This document shows positions 35,334 to 44,240 of a stretch of 64,000 bases of DNA, piece after piece. Under the pieces are notes generated by a model. It worked only from the letters and a program-made list of their open reading frames with translations, was not told the DNA's origin and did not search any database. Positions within the stretch are counted from its first letter, which is position 1, and every line of letters starts with the position of its first letter. Position numbers and translations under genes: made by a program. This stretch comes from Pseudoxanthomonas composti (GTDB lineage Bacteria; Pseudomonadota; Gammaproteobacteria; Xanthomonadales; Xanthomonadaceae): assembly GCF_004122095.1 (NCBI RefSeq), contig NZ_SAWZ01000003.1, positions 248,001 through 312,000 on the forward strand. The letters are read 5' to 3'.

Positions 35334-35466
35334 AGGAACGAGTGAATAGGAACGAGGAACGAGTAACGGCAAGGCAGCACCGCACTCACTCGTTCCTCTA
35401 ATCCCGCGGGCCGACCCGGCAACCGCTTCGCACTCACTCGTTCCTCGTTCCTCTCCACTCGTTCCT
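35334..35466. repeat. Long inverted repeat, GAACGAG subfamily, copy 2
   Basis: The arms at 35334-35364 and 35436-35466 (31 nt) pair with two mismatches. An extra right-hand half copy (CTCACTCGTTCCTC) lies inside at 35385-35399. The element sits between the rhlB stop and ftsE, both rightward, and could separate the two transcription units. Confidence 0.82.
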
Positions 35467-35513
35467 GCTTCAACTCGTCCTGCGTCAACGCGCATGCGGG
35501 CATAATCCCCCCC

Positions 35514-36200
35514 ATGACCGTCCTTCGTTTCGAAAGCGTCAGCAAGCGCTACAGCGGTGGCCACGACGCCCTGATCGACATCAGCTTCGAGGTGGGCGAG
35601 GGCGAGATGCTGTTCGTCACCGGGCACTCCGGCGCCGGCAAGAGCACGCTGCTGAAGTTGATCCACCTGTCCGAGCGGCCCAGCCAGGGCACGGTGATGT
35701 TCGCAGGGCGCAACCTGCTGAAGGTGCGCGGCGGCCAGGTGTCCCTGCACCGGCGCCAGGTCGGCGCGGTCTACCAGGACCACCGCCTGCTCACCGACCG
35801 TTCGGTGGCCGAGAACGTCTCCCTGCCCTTGATCCTGCGCGGCGAGCGCCGCGACCATATCGGCAAGCGCGTGCGCGAGGTGCTGACCCGGCTGGGCCTG
35901 GGCCATCGCGAGCGCGCACTGCCTGGCGAGCTGTCGGCCGGCGAGCAGCAGCGCGTGGGCATCGCCCGCGCCATCGTCTCCGAGCCGCGCCTGCTGGTGG
36001 CCGACGAGCCCACCGGCAACCTGGACCCGGCGCTGGCCGCGGAGATCATGTCGCTGTTCGCCTCCATGCCCGAGCGCGGCACCAGCGTGCTGGTGGTCAG
36101 CCACGACCTGCCGTTGATCCGGCGCATGCGCAAGCGCGTGCTGATCCTGGACCACGGCAAGCTGATGGACGACATCTCGCCCGAAGACCTGGCCGACTGA
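35514..36200 (+). CDS. ftsE: Cell-division ABC transporter ATP-binding protein FtsE
   Basis: This 228-residue ATPase pairs with FtsX at the septum to activate periplasmic peptidoglycan amidases through EnvC-type proteins. It has Walker A 'GHSGAGKST', Q-loop 'AVYQDHRLL', signature 'LSAGEQQR', Walker B 'LLVADEP' and the switch histidine 'VVSHD'. It is followed 16 nt later by ftsX. The usual upstream ftsY is not present here; rhlB and a repeat element lie there instead. Confidence 0.95.
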   Translation: MTVLRFESVSKRYSGGHDALIDISFEVGEGEMLFVTGHSGAGKSTLLKLIHLSERPSQGTVMFAGRNLLKVRGGQVSLHRRQVGAVYQDHRLLTDRSVAENVSLPLILRGERRDHIGKRVREVLTRLGLGHRERALPGELSAGEQQRVGIARAIVSEPRLLVADEPTGNLDPALAAEIMSLFASMPERGTSVLVVSHDLPLIRRMRKRVLILDHGKLMDDISPEDLAD

Positions 36201-36216
36201 AGGCGACGATCGACCC

Positions 36217-37167
36217 ATGAGCGAACGCATCGACAATCGACCGGCCAAGGGCCCGCGCTCGGCGCCCGGCATCTGGCTGGACCAGCATCTCTACAGTTTC
36301 GTCTCCAGCCTGGGCCGGGTGGTGCGCAAGCCCTGGTCCACGCTGTTGACCATCGGCGTGATGGCGGTGGCCTTCGCCCTGCCGCTGGGCCTGTGGCTGG
36401 CCCTGGCCAATGTCCAGCATTTCGCCGGCGATGTGCAGGAATCCCGGCAGATCGACGTGTTCCTCAAGCCGGACGTGACCGTGGCCCAGGCCCAGGCGGT
36501 GGCGCGCCAGCTGCAGCAGCGGCCGGACGTGGCCAAGGTGCAGCTGCACACGCCCGAGCAGGGTCTGGCCGAGTTCCGGCAGATGAGCGGCCTGGGCGAT
36601 GCGCTGGATGCGCTGGACGAGAACCCGCTGCCGAGCCGGCTGGTGGTCGTGCCCAAGGGCGATGACACCGCCCTGGCCGCGGCGCTGACGCAGTTCCCCG
36701 ATGCGGACAAGGTGCTGCACGATGCGGTCTGGCGCCAGCGCCTGGACGGCTGGCTGGGCTTCGGCGCGCGGCTGGTGGTGGTGCTGGCCGCCATGTTCGG
36801 CATCGGCGCGCTGCTGGTGGTGGGCAATACGGTGCGCCTGGACATCCAGTCGCGGCGCGAGGAGATCGGCGTGCTGCAGCTGCTGGGGGCCAGCGATGGC
36901 TTCATCCGCCGGCCCTTCATCTACCTGGGCGCCTGGTACGGGCTGGCGGCCGGGCTGCTGGCGCTGGGCCTGGTGGCCGCCGCGGCGGTGGCCCTGCGCG
37001 AGCCGCTGGCCGGCCTGGCGCGCAGCTACGGCAGCCAGTTCGTGCTGGGCGGGCTGGACCCGCTGCGCGCCGGGCTGGTGCTGCTGGGCGCCCTGGTGAT
37101 CGGATGGCTGGGCGCGTGGCTGGTGACAGGTCATTATCTGCGGCAGACCCGCCCCACCCAGACCTAG
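36217..37167 (+). CDS. ftsX: Cell-division ABC transporter permease FtsX
   Basis: This 316-residue four-helix permease has a cytosolic N-terminus and a first helix near residues 45-68. A periplasmic domain of about 100 residues ('DVQESRQIDVFLKPDVTVAQ' start) is followed by three C-terminal helices. 'VGNTVRLDIQSRREEIGVLQLLGA' is the conserved cytosolic loop that contacts FtsE. It works with FtsE in septal peptidoglycan splitting. The next gene, a receiver protein, starts 16 nt later and may be co-transcribed. Confidence 0.95.
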   Translation: MSERIDNRPAKGPRSAPGIWLDQHLYSFVSSLGRVVRKPWSTLLTIGVMAVAFALPLGLWLALANVQHFAGDVQESRQIDVFLKPDVTVAQAQAVARQLQQRPDVAKVQLHTPEQGLAEFRQMSGLGDALDALDENPLPSRLVVVPKGDDTALAAALTQFPDADKVLHDAVWRQRLDGWLGFGARLVVVLAAMFGIGALLVVGNTVRLDIQSRREEIGVLQLLGASDGFIRRPFIYLGAWYGLAAGLLALGLVAAAAVALREPLAGLARSYGSQFVLGGLDPLRAGLVLLGALVIGWLGAWLVTGHYLRQTRPTQT

Positions 37168-37183
37168 AGCGCGCGCCCAGCCC

Positions 37184-38026
37184 ATGTCCACAGCCGAACT
37201 GCGCCACCTGATCAGCGACGCCCCCCGGATCATGGTGGTGGATGGATCCAAGATGGTGCGCAAGCTCATCACCGACGTGCTCAAGCGTGAGCTGCCGGCG
37301 GTGGACGTGGCCGGCTGCGCCAGCGTGGCCGAGGCGCGCAAAGCACTGGAGGCCGGCCACGTGGACCTGGTGACCACGGCGCTGACGCTGAAGGACGGCG
37401 ATGGCCTGGAGGTGGCGCGCGCGGTGCGCGAATCGGCCGGCCAGGCCTACGTGCCGGTGATCGTGGTCTCCGGCGAGGCGCAGGCGCACCTGGAGCAGCG
37501 CCGCTTCACCGAGTTCGTCACCGACTACTTCGACAAGGCCTTGGGGCACGAGGCGCTGGCTGCCTTCATCCGTGGCTATGTGCAGCCCGAGGCCGTGCCG
37601 GGCGCGACCGTGCTGTACGTGGAAGACAGCCGCGTGGTGGCCGAGGCGACCAAGCGCATCCTCGAGCGCCATGACCTCAACGTCGTGCACGTGCTGCGCG
37701 CCGAGGACGCCTTCGCGCTGCTGACGGCCGAATCGCTGGGCATCTCCAAGCACAAGTTCGACGTGATCCTCACCGACGTTACCCTCAAGGGCGAACTGTC
37801 CGGGGTGGACGTGGTGCAGCGCGTGCGCGTGGATTTCGACTACGGCAAGCGGCGCATGCCGATCCTGGTGATGACCGGCGACAGCAACCGCGACAACCAG
37901 TCGGCGCTGCTGGTGGCCGGGGCCAATGACCTGGTGCTCAAGCCGATCGAGGAGCGCCTGCTGGTGACCAAGGTACTGTTCCAGCTGCGCCTGGCGCGCA
38001 TGGGCGGCGAAGCGCAAGGCCGCTGA
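37184..38026 (+). CDS. Double-receiver response regulator with a degenerate first domain
   Basis: This 280-residue protein consists of two CheY-like receiver domains (about 14-135 and 141-275) and no output domain. In the first, the position of the phosphoacceptor Asp is Ala66 (7 residues before the Asp73-Gly74 turn), and only one of the N-terminal acidic pair is kept (Asp20). Thr/Ser ('VVSGEA') and Lys119 remain. The second domain is complete: Glu147-Asp148, Asp198, Thr231 and Lys253. The first domain is therefore probably a phosphorylation-independent binding module. It follows ftsX by 16 nt. The cognate kinase is not evident. Confidence 0.88.
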   Translation: MSTAELRHLISDAPRIMVVDGSKMVRKLITDVLKRELPAVDVAGCASVAEARKALEAGHVDLVTTALTLKDGDGLEVARAVRESAGQAYVPVIVVSGEAQAHLEQRRFTEFVTDYFDKALGHEALAAFIRGYVQPEAVPGATVLYVEDSRVVAEATKRILERHDLNVVHVLRAEDAFALLTAESLGISKHKFDVILTDVTLKGELSGVDVVQRVRVDFDYGKRRMPILVMTGDSNRDNQSALLVAGANDLVLKPIEERLLVTKVLFQLRLARMGGEAQGR

Positions 38027-38183
38027 GGAGCGCCCCGGGCCAGCGCCTACGCGCGGCAGGTGCGTTTGCCAGGCAACGGTACCGGCAGCGCCCGGCATCG
38101 CCAGGTCGGCGTGCTGGCCGCCTGCGACGGCCCTGCGCGGGCGCCATGCGAAAATGCGCGCTTTGCCGTAGGGAGCAGCCGCC

Positions 38184-38900
38184 TTGAACCAAGCGACGCA
38201 GATCAAGCTGGAACCGTCATGGAAGGCGCGCGTGGGCGATTGGCTGCTGCGCCCGGAAATGCAGGAGCTCTCCACTTTCCTGCGACAGCGCAAGGCCGCC
38301 GGCGCGCACATCTTCCCGCCGGGCCCGCAGATCTTCGCCGCCTTCGATGCCACGCCGTTCGAGGCGGTCAAGGTGGTGATCCTGGGGCAGGACCCCTACC
38401 ACGGCGCCGGCCAGGCCCATGGCCTGTGCTTCTCCGTGCAGCCGGGCGTGCCGGTGCCGCCTTCGCTGCTGAACATCTACAAGGAGCTGCAGCGCGACAC
38501 CGGCTTCGTGCCGCCGGACCATGGCTGCCTGACGCCGTGGGCGCACAGGGGCGTGTTGCTGCTCAATTCGGTGCTGACCGTGGAAGAAGGCCGCGCCGGC
38601 GCGCACCAGGGCAAGGGCTGGGAAGGCTTCACCGATCACGTCATCCAGACCCTGGCGGCCGAGCGCGAGGGCCTGGTGTTCCTGCTGTGGGGCAGCTATG
38701 CGCAGCAGAAGGGCAAGGTGATCGATGGCGGGCGCCACCGCGTGTTGCGCGCGCCGCATCCTTCGCCGTTGTCGGCGCATCGCGGCTTCATGGGCTGCGG
38801 GCACTTCTCTGCGGCCAATGCCTATCTGCGCCAGCGTGGCCTGGGCGCGGTGGACTGGACGCTGCCGCCGCGGGAGCGGCTGGGCGAGCGCGAGGAGTGA
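38184..38900 (+). CDS. ung: Uracil-DNA glycosylase
   Basis: This 238-residue family 1 UDG removes uracil from DNA. The water-activating loop is '[13 protein letters not shown]' (catalytic Asp), the uracil pocket includes 'LLLNSVLTV', and the DNA-intercalation loop is '[11 protein letters not shown]'. The start is a TTG at 38184 with GGGAG about 10 nt upstream. The last codons (Glu-Glu-stop) fall inside the left arm of a perfect 33-bp inverted repeat, so the element has shaped the protein's C-terminus. Confidence 0.95.
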   Translation: MNQATQIKLEPSWKARVGDWLLRPEMQELSTFLRQRKAAGAHIFPPGPQIFAAFDATPFEAVKVVILGQDPYHGAGQAHGLCFSVQPGVPVPPSLLNIYKELQRDTGFVPPDHGCLTPWAHRGVLLLNSVLTVEEGRAGAHQGKGWEGFTDHVIQTLAAEREGLVFLLWGSYAQQKGKVIDGGRHRVLRAPHPSPLSAHRGFMGCGHFSAANAYLRQRGLGAVDWTLPPRERLGEREE

Positions 38901-39018
38901 GCGCAGAGGAGTGAGGAGTGAGCGTTGAGCCCCTTTTTGTGGGAGCAGGCGGCGGCAAGGAGTAGGAGGTGCTTCTTCGCCGGTCCTCACTCCTCACTCC
39001 TCTGCGCTCACTCCTCGC
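38890..39018. repeat. Long inverted repeat, GAGGAGTGAG subfamily, copy 2 (perfect arms)
   Basis: The arms at 38890-38922 and 38986-39018 are perfectly complementary over 33 nt, with a 63-nt spacer. The left arm covers the last codons and stop of ung. The spacer contains a partial GTGGGAGC REP motif. The element lies between two convergent genes and is a probable bidirectional terminator. Confidence 0.9.
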
Positions 39019-39036
39019 CCCTAGCTCCTGCGCCCC

Positions 39037-39672
39037 TCAGGACTTCTTCTTCGTCGTGGTCTTCTTCGCCGGCGCCTTCTTCTTGGTCGTGGCCTTCCTG
39101 GCCGGCGTGGCCGCCTTGCGACGCGCCTGCGGGGCGGTGACCGGCGGGGCCGGCATGGCTTCCTCGGTGGAGACGGTCTTCAACTCCGACTCCAGCTGTT
39201 GCAGCAGCGGGATCATCTTCTGCTGGATGGCGCCCATCAGGTTCTGCATCAGCAGCGGGGTCTTGTCCAGCATGTGCCGGCCGGCCTCGCTCTCGTAGAA
39301 CTTGGTCATCGCCTTGACGTCGTCGGCGCTGAAGGTCTGCGAATAGACCTGCACGTACAGCGGCTTCATTTCCTGCCAGGACAGCGCCTGGCGCACGATC
39401 TGCGTGGTGCGGGTCTGGATGCCGTCCACCTCGGCGCGCTGCTCAGGCGTGAGGTTCTTGCCCTGGGTCAGCTGCTCGAACTGCTGGCGTTGCAGCTGCT
39501 CCATCTGCGGAATGGTCGAGGCCAGCATCTGCTCGGCGCGCGAGGCCAGCAGCAGGCGTTCGATCTGCTCCGGCGTCGGCGGGCGCTCGGCGGCGGCTGC
39601 AGGCCCGATGCCCAGGGCGGCACCGCAGGACAGCACCAGTGCCAGGAGGAAGAGCAGGGCCGAACGGGTCAT
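39037..39672 (-). CDS. Secreted DUF2059 protein with lysine-rich tail
   Basis: This 211-residue secreted protein has a signal peptide (MTRSALLFLLALVLSCGAALG, cut near AAAAE). A helical DUF2059 domain (about 35-165; 'DVKAMTKFYESEAGRHMLDKTPLLM') is followed by a Lys/Ala/Thr-rich tail of about 40 residues ('TKKKAPAKKTTTKKKS'). The tail resembles histone H1-like or cell-wall/nucleic-acid binding tails and is unusual for an exported protein. DUF2059 proteins have no settled function. The start at 39672 is set by the signal peptide; the ribosome site is weak. Confidence 0.85.
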   Translation of the reverse strand: MTRSALLFLLALVLSCGAALGIGPAAAAERPPTPEQIERLLLASRAEQMLASTIPQMEQLQRQQFEQLTQGKNLTPEQRAEVDGIQTRTTQIVRQALSWQEMKPLYVQVYSQTFSADDVKAMTKFYESEAGRHMLDKTPLLMQNLMGAIQQKMIPLLQQLESELKTVSTEEAMPAPPVTAPQARRKAATPARKATTKKKAPAKKTTTKKKS

Positions 39673-39794
39673 GCGCGCACCGGGAAACGGGAGGGGCCCG
39701 GCATGGTGCCGTCGGCAAAGTAAACAATTGGTTAATCCGGGCGCCGCGATGGCGGAGAAGGCGCTGGTCACATCGTTCCTTCTACAATCGCCCC

Positions 39795-40226
39795 ATGGGG
39801 TACGACTGGCTGCACATTTCCACGTCTTTGCGCATTCCCGGCGATGAACTCGTCGAGCGTTTCGTGCGCGCCAGCGGCGCGGGCGGGCAGAACGTCAACA
39901 AGGTCGCCACCGCGGTGGAGCTGCGCTTCGATATCGCCAACTCGCCCTCGCTGAGCGAGCCGCTGCGGCAGCGCCTGCTGTCGCGGCGCGACCGCCGCCT
40001 GACCGATGCCGGGGTGCTGGTGATCGATGCCCAGCGCCACCGCACCCAGGACCGCAACCGCGACGACGCGCGCGAGCGCCTGGCCGAGTTCATCGCCGCC
40101 AGCCTGTCCGTCCCCAAGCCGCGCGTGGCCACCAAGCCTTCGCGCGGATCGCAGCAGCGTCGGCTGCAGGCCAAGCGCGAACGCGCCGATATCAAGCGCG
40201 GCCGTGGCCGCGGCACCTGGGAGTGA
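39795..40226 (+). CDS. arfB: Alternative ribosome-rescue factor ArfB (YaeJ)
   Basis: This 143-residue peptidyl-tRNA hydrolase frees stalled ribosomes. The catalytic GGQ is in 'SGAGGQNVNKVAT' near residue 30. The basic C-terminal tail needed to enter the mRNA channel is present ('KPSRGSQQRRLQAKRERADIKRGRGRG'-type, residues about 112-140). The start at 39795 (MGYDWLHI) matches family length. The stop overlaps the next gene's GTG start (GTGA), so the two are coupled. Confidence 0.94.
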   Translation: MGYDWLHISTSLRIPGDELVERFVRASGAGGQNVNKVATAVELRFDIANSPSLSEPLRQRLLSRRDRRLTDAGVLVIDAQRHRTQDRNRDDARERLAEFIAASLSVPKPRVATKPSRGSQQRRLQAKRERADIKRGRGRGTWE

Positions 40227-40831
40227 CCTTGCAACACGACGATTTCTCGCTGCCGGCGACCACACCGAACATGCCCCGGGTCAAGCCCAGCCGGTTCTTC
40301 CGCTGGCTGGGGCGCAACTTCCTGCGCCTGAGCGGCTGGCGCGTGGTGGGCCAGGTGCCGGACGTGCCGCGACTGGTGATGATCGTGGCGCCGCACTCGT
40401 CCAACTGGGATGGCGTGTGGGGCATGGCCACCAAGATCGCGCTGGGGTTCGAGGTCAAGGTGCTGGCCAAGTCCTCGCTGTTCTGGTGGCCGCTGTCGCT
40501 GCTGCTGCACAAGCTCGGGGTGATCCCGCTGGACCGCAGCTCGCCGCAGGGCACGGTGCGCCAGGCGGTGGACGCGATCCGCCGGGCCGACAAGATGTGG
40601 TTCGTGGTCACGCCCGAAGGCACGCGTAGCCGCGTGGACAAGTGGAAGACCGGCTTCTGGAAGATCGCGCGCGCGGCCGAGGTGCCGATCTTCATGTGCT
40701 ACTTCCACTACCCCGAGAAGATCGTCGGCATGGGCGAGCTGTTCTACCCCACCGACGACCTGGAAGCGGACATGGCGCGCATCCGCGAGTACTACCGGCC
40801 GTGGATGGGGAAGACGCGGGGCACTGTTTGA
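40223..40831 (+). CDS. 1-acyl-sn-glycerol-3-phosphate acyltransferase family protein
   Basis: This 202-residue PlsC-type acyltransferase has HX4D in 'PHSSNWDGVWG' and 'TPEGTRSRVDKWKTGF' with conserved glycine and arginine. It is a soluble-looking, short member of the family, and a glycerophospholipid or lipid-modifying role is likely. The GTG start at 40223 overlaps the arfB stop by 4 nt. An in-frame TTG at 40229 is possible. It is followed by two tandem copies of a long inverted repeat before the convergent receptor gene. Confidence 0.88.
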   Translation: MTLQHDDFSLPATTPNMPRVKPSRFFRWLGRNFLRLSGWRVVGQVPDVPRLVMIVAPHSSNWDGVWGMATKIALGFEVKVLAKSSLFWWPLSLLLHKLGVIPLDRSSPQGTVRQAVDAIRRADKMWFVVTPEGTRSRVDKWKTGFWKIARAAEVPIFMCYFHYPEKIVGMGELFYPTDDLEADMARIREYYRPWMGKTRGTV

Positions 40832-40835
40832 GAGC

Positions 40836-41034
40836 GAGGAGCATGAGGAACGAGTGGAGAGGAACGAGGAACGAGTGAAAGCGTCGGCGCGCGCGCTCTT
40901 GCCTTCTCCCTCTCGTTCCTCGTTCCTCATCACTCGTTTCTCAGTTTCAAGCGAGGAACGAGGAACGAGTGAGTGCGTCGGTGCGCGCGCTCTTGCCTTC
41001 TCTCGTTCCTCGTTCCTACTCACTCGTTCCTCAC
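40836..41034. repeat. Long inverted repeat, GAACGAG subfamily, two tandem copies (copies 3 and 4)
   Basis: Two palindromes lie in tandem with an offset of about 94 nt: copy one has arms near 40845-40877 and 40914-40942, copy two near 40951-40975 and 41002-41032. Both enclose almost the same spacer (GTCGGYGCGCGCGCTCTTGC), so the element has duplicated as a unit. It fills the gap between the acyltransferase and the convergent TonB receptor and reaches the receptor stop codon. Confidence 0.85.
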
Positions 41035-44000
41035 AACGGTCCACCCCCAAACTTCTGCGTGAACTGCACATACACCGTGCGGCCCAGGGTGTCGAACCAG
41101 GACACGTCGTAGTACGGATACGCGGTGTAGGTCGGGTCCTTGGGTGGCATCTTGTCGAACAGGTTCACCACTGACAGCGATAGCCGGCTGCGCTCGTCGA
41201 AGCGGTACTGCAGAGAGGCGTTGTAGCGGTAGGTGGCCTTGACCCACGGGCTGCCGCCATCGTCCGGGTCGTAGACCTGGTCGTAGGAGTCCGAATTGGG
41301 CAGGCGGCCCAGGCGCTGGCCGTGCAGCGTGGCCGACCAGGCCGCGCGTTCCCAGCCCAGGGTGGCGCTGGCCTTGCTGCGCGGGATGTCATAGCCGCTG
41401 TTGACCGCGAACTGGTCGACCATGTCCTCGCCGGTGTAGATCTGGATGTCGTGGCGGTGCACCCAGGTGTAGTTCAGGCCCAGGCGGAAATCGCCGATGG
41501 CCGTGGGCAGGCGCAGGTTGGCGCTGACATCCACACCGTCGGTACGCTCGCGCGCGACATTGATCGGGTTGACGTAAACGCCGTACAGGCTGCCATCGCT
41601 GCTGCGGGTCACGCGCGCCAGCGCCTGGATGCAGGTCGTGCTGGCCGCATCCAGGTTGCCCAGGCGGCAGTTGGATTCATCGCGCAGCACCTGGTCCACG
41701 CGCAGGTCCTGGACCTGGTCGCGCATGTCGATGTCGAACCAGTCCACCGTCAGGTCCAGGTTGCGCCAGGGCGAATACACCAGGCCGGCCGTCCAGGAGG
41801 TGCTGGTCTCCGGGTCCAGGTCGCGGTTGCCGCTGCGGCCGCGGATGATGCCTTCCTCGGCATAGTCGCAGTCGTTGACGTCCGCCTCCGGCTGTTCGGT
41901 GGCGCAGCGGTAGTAATCCACGCCGGAGGTTTCATCGTTGCCCGGGCCGGCATAGACGTAGTGCAGGTCCGGCGCGCGGAAGGCGATGCCGTAGGAGCCG
42001 CGCAGCAGCAGCGTGTCCAGCGGGCGGAACTCCAGGCCGCCGTTCCAGGTGGCCTTGCCGATGCTGCGGCCGGAGAAGCGGTACTGGTCGTAGCGTGCGG
42101 CCAGGCTGAGATTGAGGCGCTCGTGCAGCGGCAGGCGCAGCTCGCCGGCCAGCGCCCAGCGGTTGCGGCTGCCCTGGCCGTCGGAGTCCTTCCAGCTGTA
42201 GTAGTAGTACTGGGTGGCCAGTGGATCGGGATTGAGCGCATAGGCCTGCTGGCCCAGCTCGGCGGTCAGGGCCACGCCGGCCGCGCCGCCGGGCAGCTCG
42301 AACAGCGAGGCGTTGGTCAGCGTGCCTGAGAGCGTGTCGGTGCGCGAGCGCGGGTGATAGACGGTGCGCTGGGCGATGTCCTCGTACTCGGCGCGCGTCA
42401 GCGGCGTGTACAGGCGCGCCGGGTCGGCGTTGAAGATCGGAAAGCCCGAGTCCTCGTCCACGCCCAGCTGCGGCCCCAGAAACAGCGCGTTGGCGCGCTC
42501 GGCCACGATCTGCGGCCAGCTGATGCGCGCCTGATACTGGGAGTGGCTGAAAGCGCCTTCCCAATCCCAGTCCTGGCCCAGGCGGCCACGCAGCCCGGTG
42601 GTCAGGCTGAAGGTCTTCTGTGTGGTCTCGATCATGCCGCGCTGCAGGCCGCCCATCTCCTCCGGGGTGAACTGGCGGCCCCAGTACTCCACCTGCTCGG
42701 TGGCCTGGTTGTAGAAGTAGCCTTCCTCGTTGCCGTCCGGGGCCATGTAGGACCACTGCGCCACGTCGCGGAACAGCGACAGGTCGTGCACGCCCAGCTG
42801 CACGTCTGCGAACCACTCGGTGCCGTTGCCGAAGGCGTAGTTGAGCGAGGCGTAGCCGTTGAGCCCGCGGCGCTTGCTGATGATGGTGCCGTAGCCGATG
42901 GACTTGTCGCTGCCGCAGAAGTAGCCGGGGCCGTAGTCGTCCAGCTCGGCGTCGTAGTCGCCATAGCCGGGGCGCGCGCCACGATAGGTCGAGTTGCCGT
43001 TGAGGTAGGCCAGGCGGTCGCAGGTGTCCTGGCCCGGGTCGAGGTAGGTGTCGTAGTAGTCGCTGCGCACGAAGGTGCGGCGCGGCACGCGCGAGCGCTC
43101 GGTCGGGCCATCCAGGGTGGAATCCTGCTGGCCGCGCTCGAAGGCCCACAGCGGCGTCTGCGAGATCGCCTCCAGCCCGAACACGCTGTCGAAGGCGCCG
43201 CGCGAAAAGCCGCTGGACAGGCTGAGATTGAACGACTCGCCGCCGCCGCGGGTGGTGTCGCCGAAGCGGAAGTCCACGGTGGTGCCGTCGGCCTTGCGCT
43301 TGAGGATGAAGTTGACCACGCCGGAAATGGCGTCCGAGCCGTAGATCGCCGAGGCGCTGCCGGTCAGCACCTCGATGCGGTCGATCATGCCCAGCGGGAT
43401 GTTGGAGACATCGGTGAAGTTGCTGCGGCCCTTGAAGGGCATCGGAAAGTCGGCGATGCGGCGGCCGTTGACCAGCACCAGAGTGTGGTTGGGCCCCAGC
43501 CCGCGCAGGTCCACCTGCTGCGCGCCGGGCGAAAAATCCGCGCCGCTGGAGGACTGCTGGCTCTGGGTCTCGCCGCCGTTCTGGGTCATCGCGCGCAGCA
43601 CGTCGGGCACGCTGGTGAAGCCGGCGGCCTGGATCTGCTGGGCGGTGATGACGCTGATCGGCGCCGGGCCCTCGACCTGCGCGCGCGGAATGCGCGAGCC
43701 GGTGACCTGCACGCTGGACAGTTCAATGGGCTCCTCGGCCCTGGCCGCCGCCGGGGTGGGGGCGACCTGCGCGGTGCGCACCGGGGCCGCGTCCTGGCGC
43801 GCGATCAGCCAGGCGCCGGAAGGATCGCGCCGCGCGCTGAAGCCGCTGCCCTTGAGCAAGGTGGTCACGGCCTGCTCGGTCGGCACATCGCCGCGCAGTC
43901 CGGGCGAGCGCAGGCCCTGCAGCTGGTCCGGGCGGTAGATCAACTGCGCGCCGGTCTGCCGGCCCAGCGCATCCAGCGCCGAGGCCAGGCTACCGGCGGG

Positions 44001-44105
44001 AATCTCCACGGCGCCGACCGGCGCGGACAACACGATCGAACAGGCCAGGCTCAAGGACCACACGCGGCACGCCGACCGCAGGCGAGGCTTCCCCATCGAC
44101 TGCAT
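41031..44105 (-). CDS. TonB-dependent receptor with STN signalling domain
   Basis: This 1024-residue outer-membrane receptor has a signal peptide and an STN domain (about 30-105; 'GSLASALDALGRQTGAQLIY'). A TonB-box-like 'SSVQVTGSRIP' near 138-148 leads into the plug ('VDLRGLGPNHTLVLVNGRR', 'GSASAIYGSDAISGVVNFIL') and a 22-strand barrel. The STN domain passes substrate binding to the FecR-like anti-sigma factor encoded upstream. The ligand is unknown; the plug/barrel resemble large-substrate receptors more than typical siderophore ones. The protein ends in Leu, not the usual Phe. The divergent cyanophycinase-peptidase fusion hints at a peptide ligand. Confidence 0.92.
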   Translation of the reverse strand: MQSMGKPRLRSACRVWSLSLACSIVLSAPVGAVEIPAGSLASALDALGRQTGAQLIYRPDQLQGLRSPGLRGDVPTEQAVTTLLKGSGFSARRDPSGAWLIARQDAAPVRTAQVAPTPAAARAEEPIELSSVQVTGSRIPRAQVEGPAPISVITAQQIQAAGFTSVPDVLRAMTQNGGETQSQQSSSGADFSPGAQQVDLRGLGPNHTLVLVNGRRIADFPMPFKGRSNFTDVSNIPLGMIDRIEVLTGSASAIYGSDAISGVVNFILKRKADGTTVDFRFGDTTRGGGESFNLSLSSGFSRGAFDSVFGLEAISQTPLWAFERGQQDSTLDGPTERSRVPRRTFVRSDYYDTYLDPGQDTCDRLAYLNGNSTYRGARPGYGDYDAELDDYGPGYFCGSDKSIGYGTIISKRRGLNGYASLNYAFGNGTEWFADVQLGVHDLSLFRDVAQWSYMAPDGNEEGYFYNQATEQVEYWGRQFTPEEMGGLQRGMIETTQKTFSLTTGLRGRLGQDWDWEGAFSHSQYQARISWPQIVAERANALFLGPQLGVDEDSGFPIFNADPARLYTPLTRAEYEDIAQRTVYHPRSRTDTLSGTLTNASLFELPGGAAGVALTAELGQQAYALNPDPLATQYYYYSWKDSDGQGSRNRWALAGELRLPLHERLNLSLAARYDQYRFSGRSIGKATWNGGLEFRPLDTLLLRGSYGIAFRAPDLHYVYAGPGNDETSGVDYYRCATEQPEADVNDCDYAEEGIIRGRSGNRDLDPETSTSWTAGLVYSPWRNLDLTVDWFDIDMRDQVQDLRVDQVLRDESNCRLGNLDAASTTCIQALARVTRSSDGSLYGVYVNPINVARERTDGVDVSANLRLPTAIGDFRLGLNYTWVHRHDIQIYTGEDMVDQFAVNSGYDIPRSKASATLGWERAAWSATLHGQRLGRLPNSDSYDQVYDPDDGGSPWVKATYRYNASLQYRFDERSRLSLSVVNLFDKMPPKDPTYTAYPYYDVSWFDTLGRTVYVQFTQKFGGGPL

Positions 44106-44240
44106 GACTCTTCCCCAGAAGTGGGCGCAGTGGGGCGCCCTTCAGATCATCAGGACGAACGAGCCGGCCCGATCCCTCCACGCGCGCCCAGCGTGTTGTC
44201 TCGTGCAGCTGGTTGCGCGTGCAACCAGCTGCGCGAGATC

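Noticed and set aside
33603-36272. 889-codon leftward frame across rhlB and ftsE
   Set aside because: It spans the motifs of two well-known genes and a repeat element on the other strand and shows no recognisable domain.
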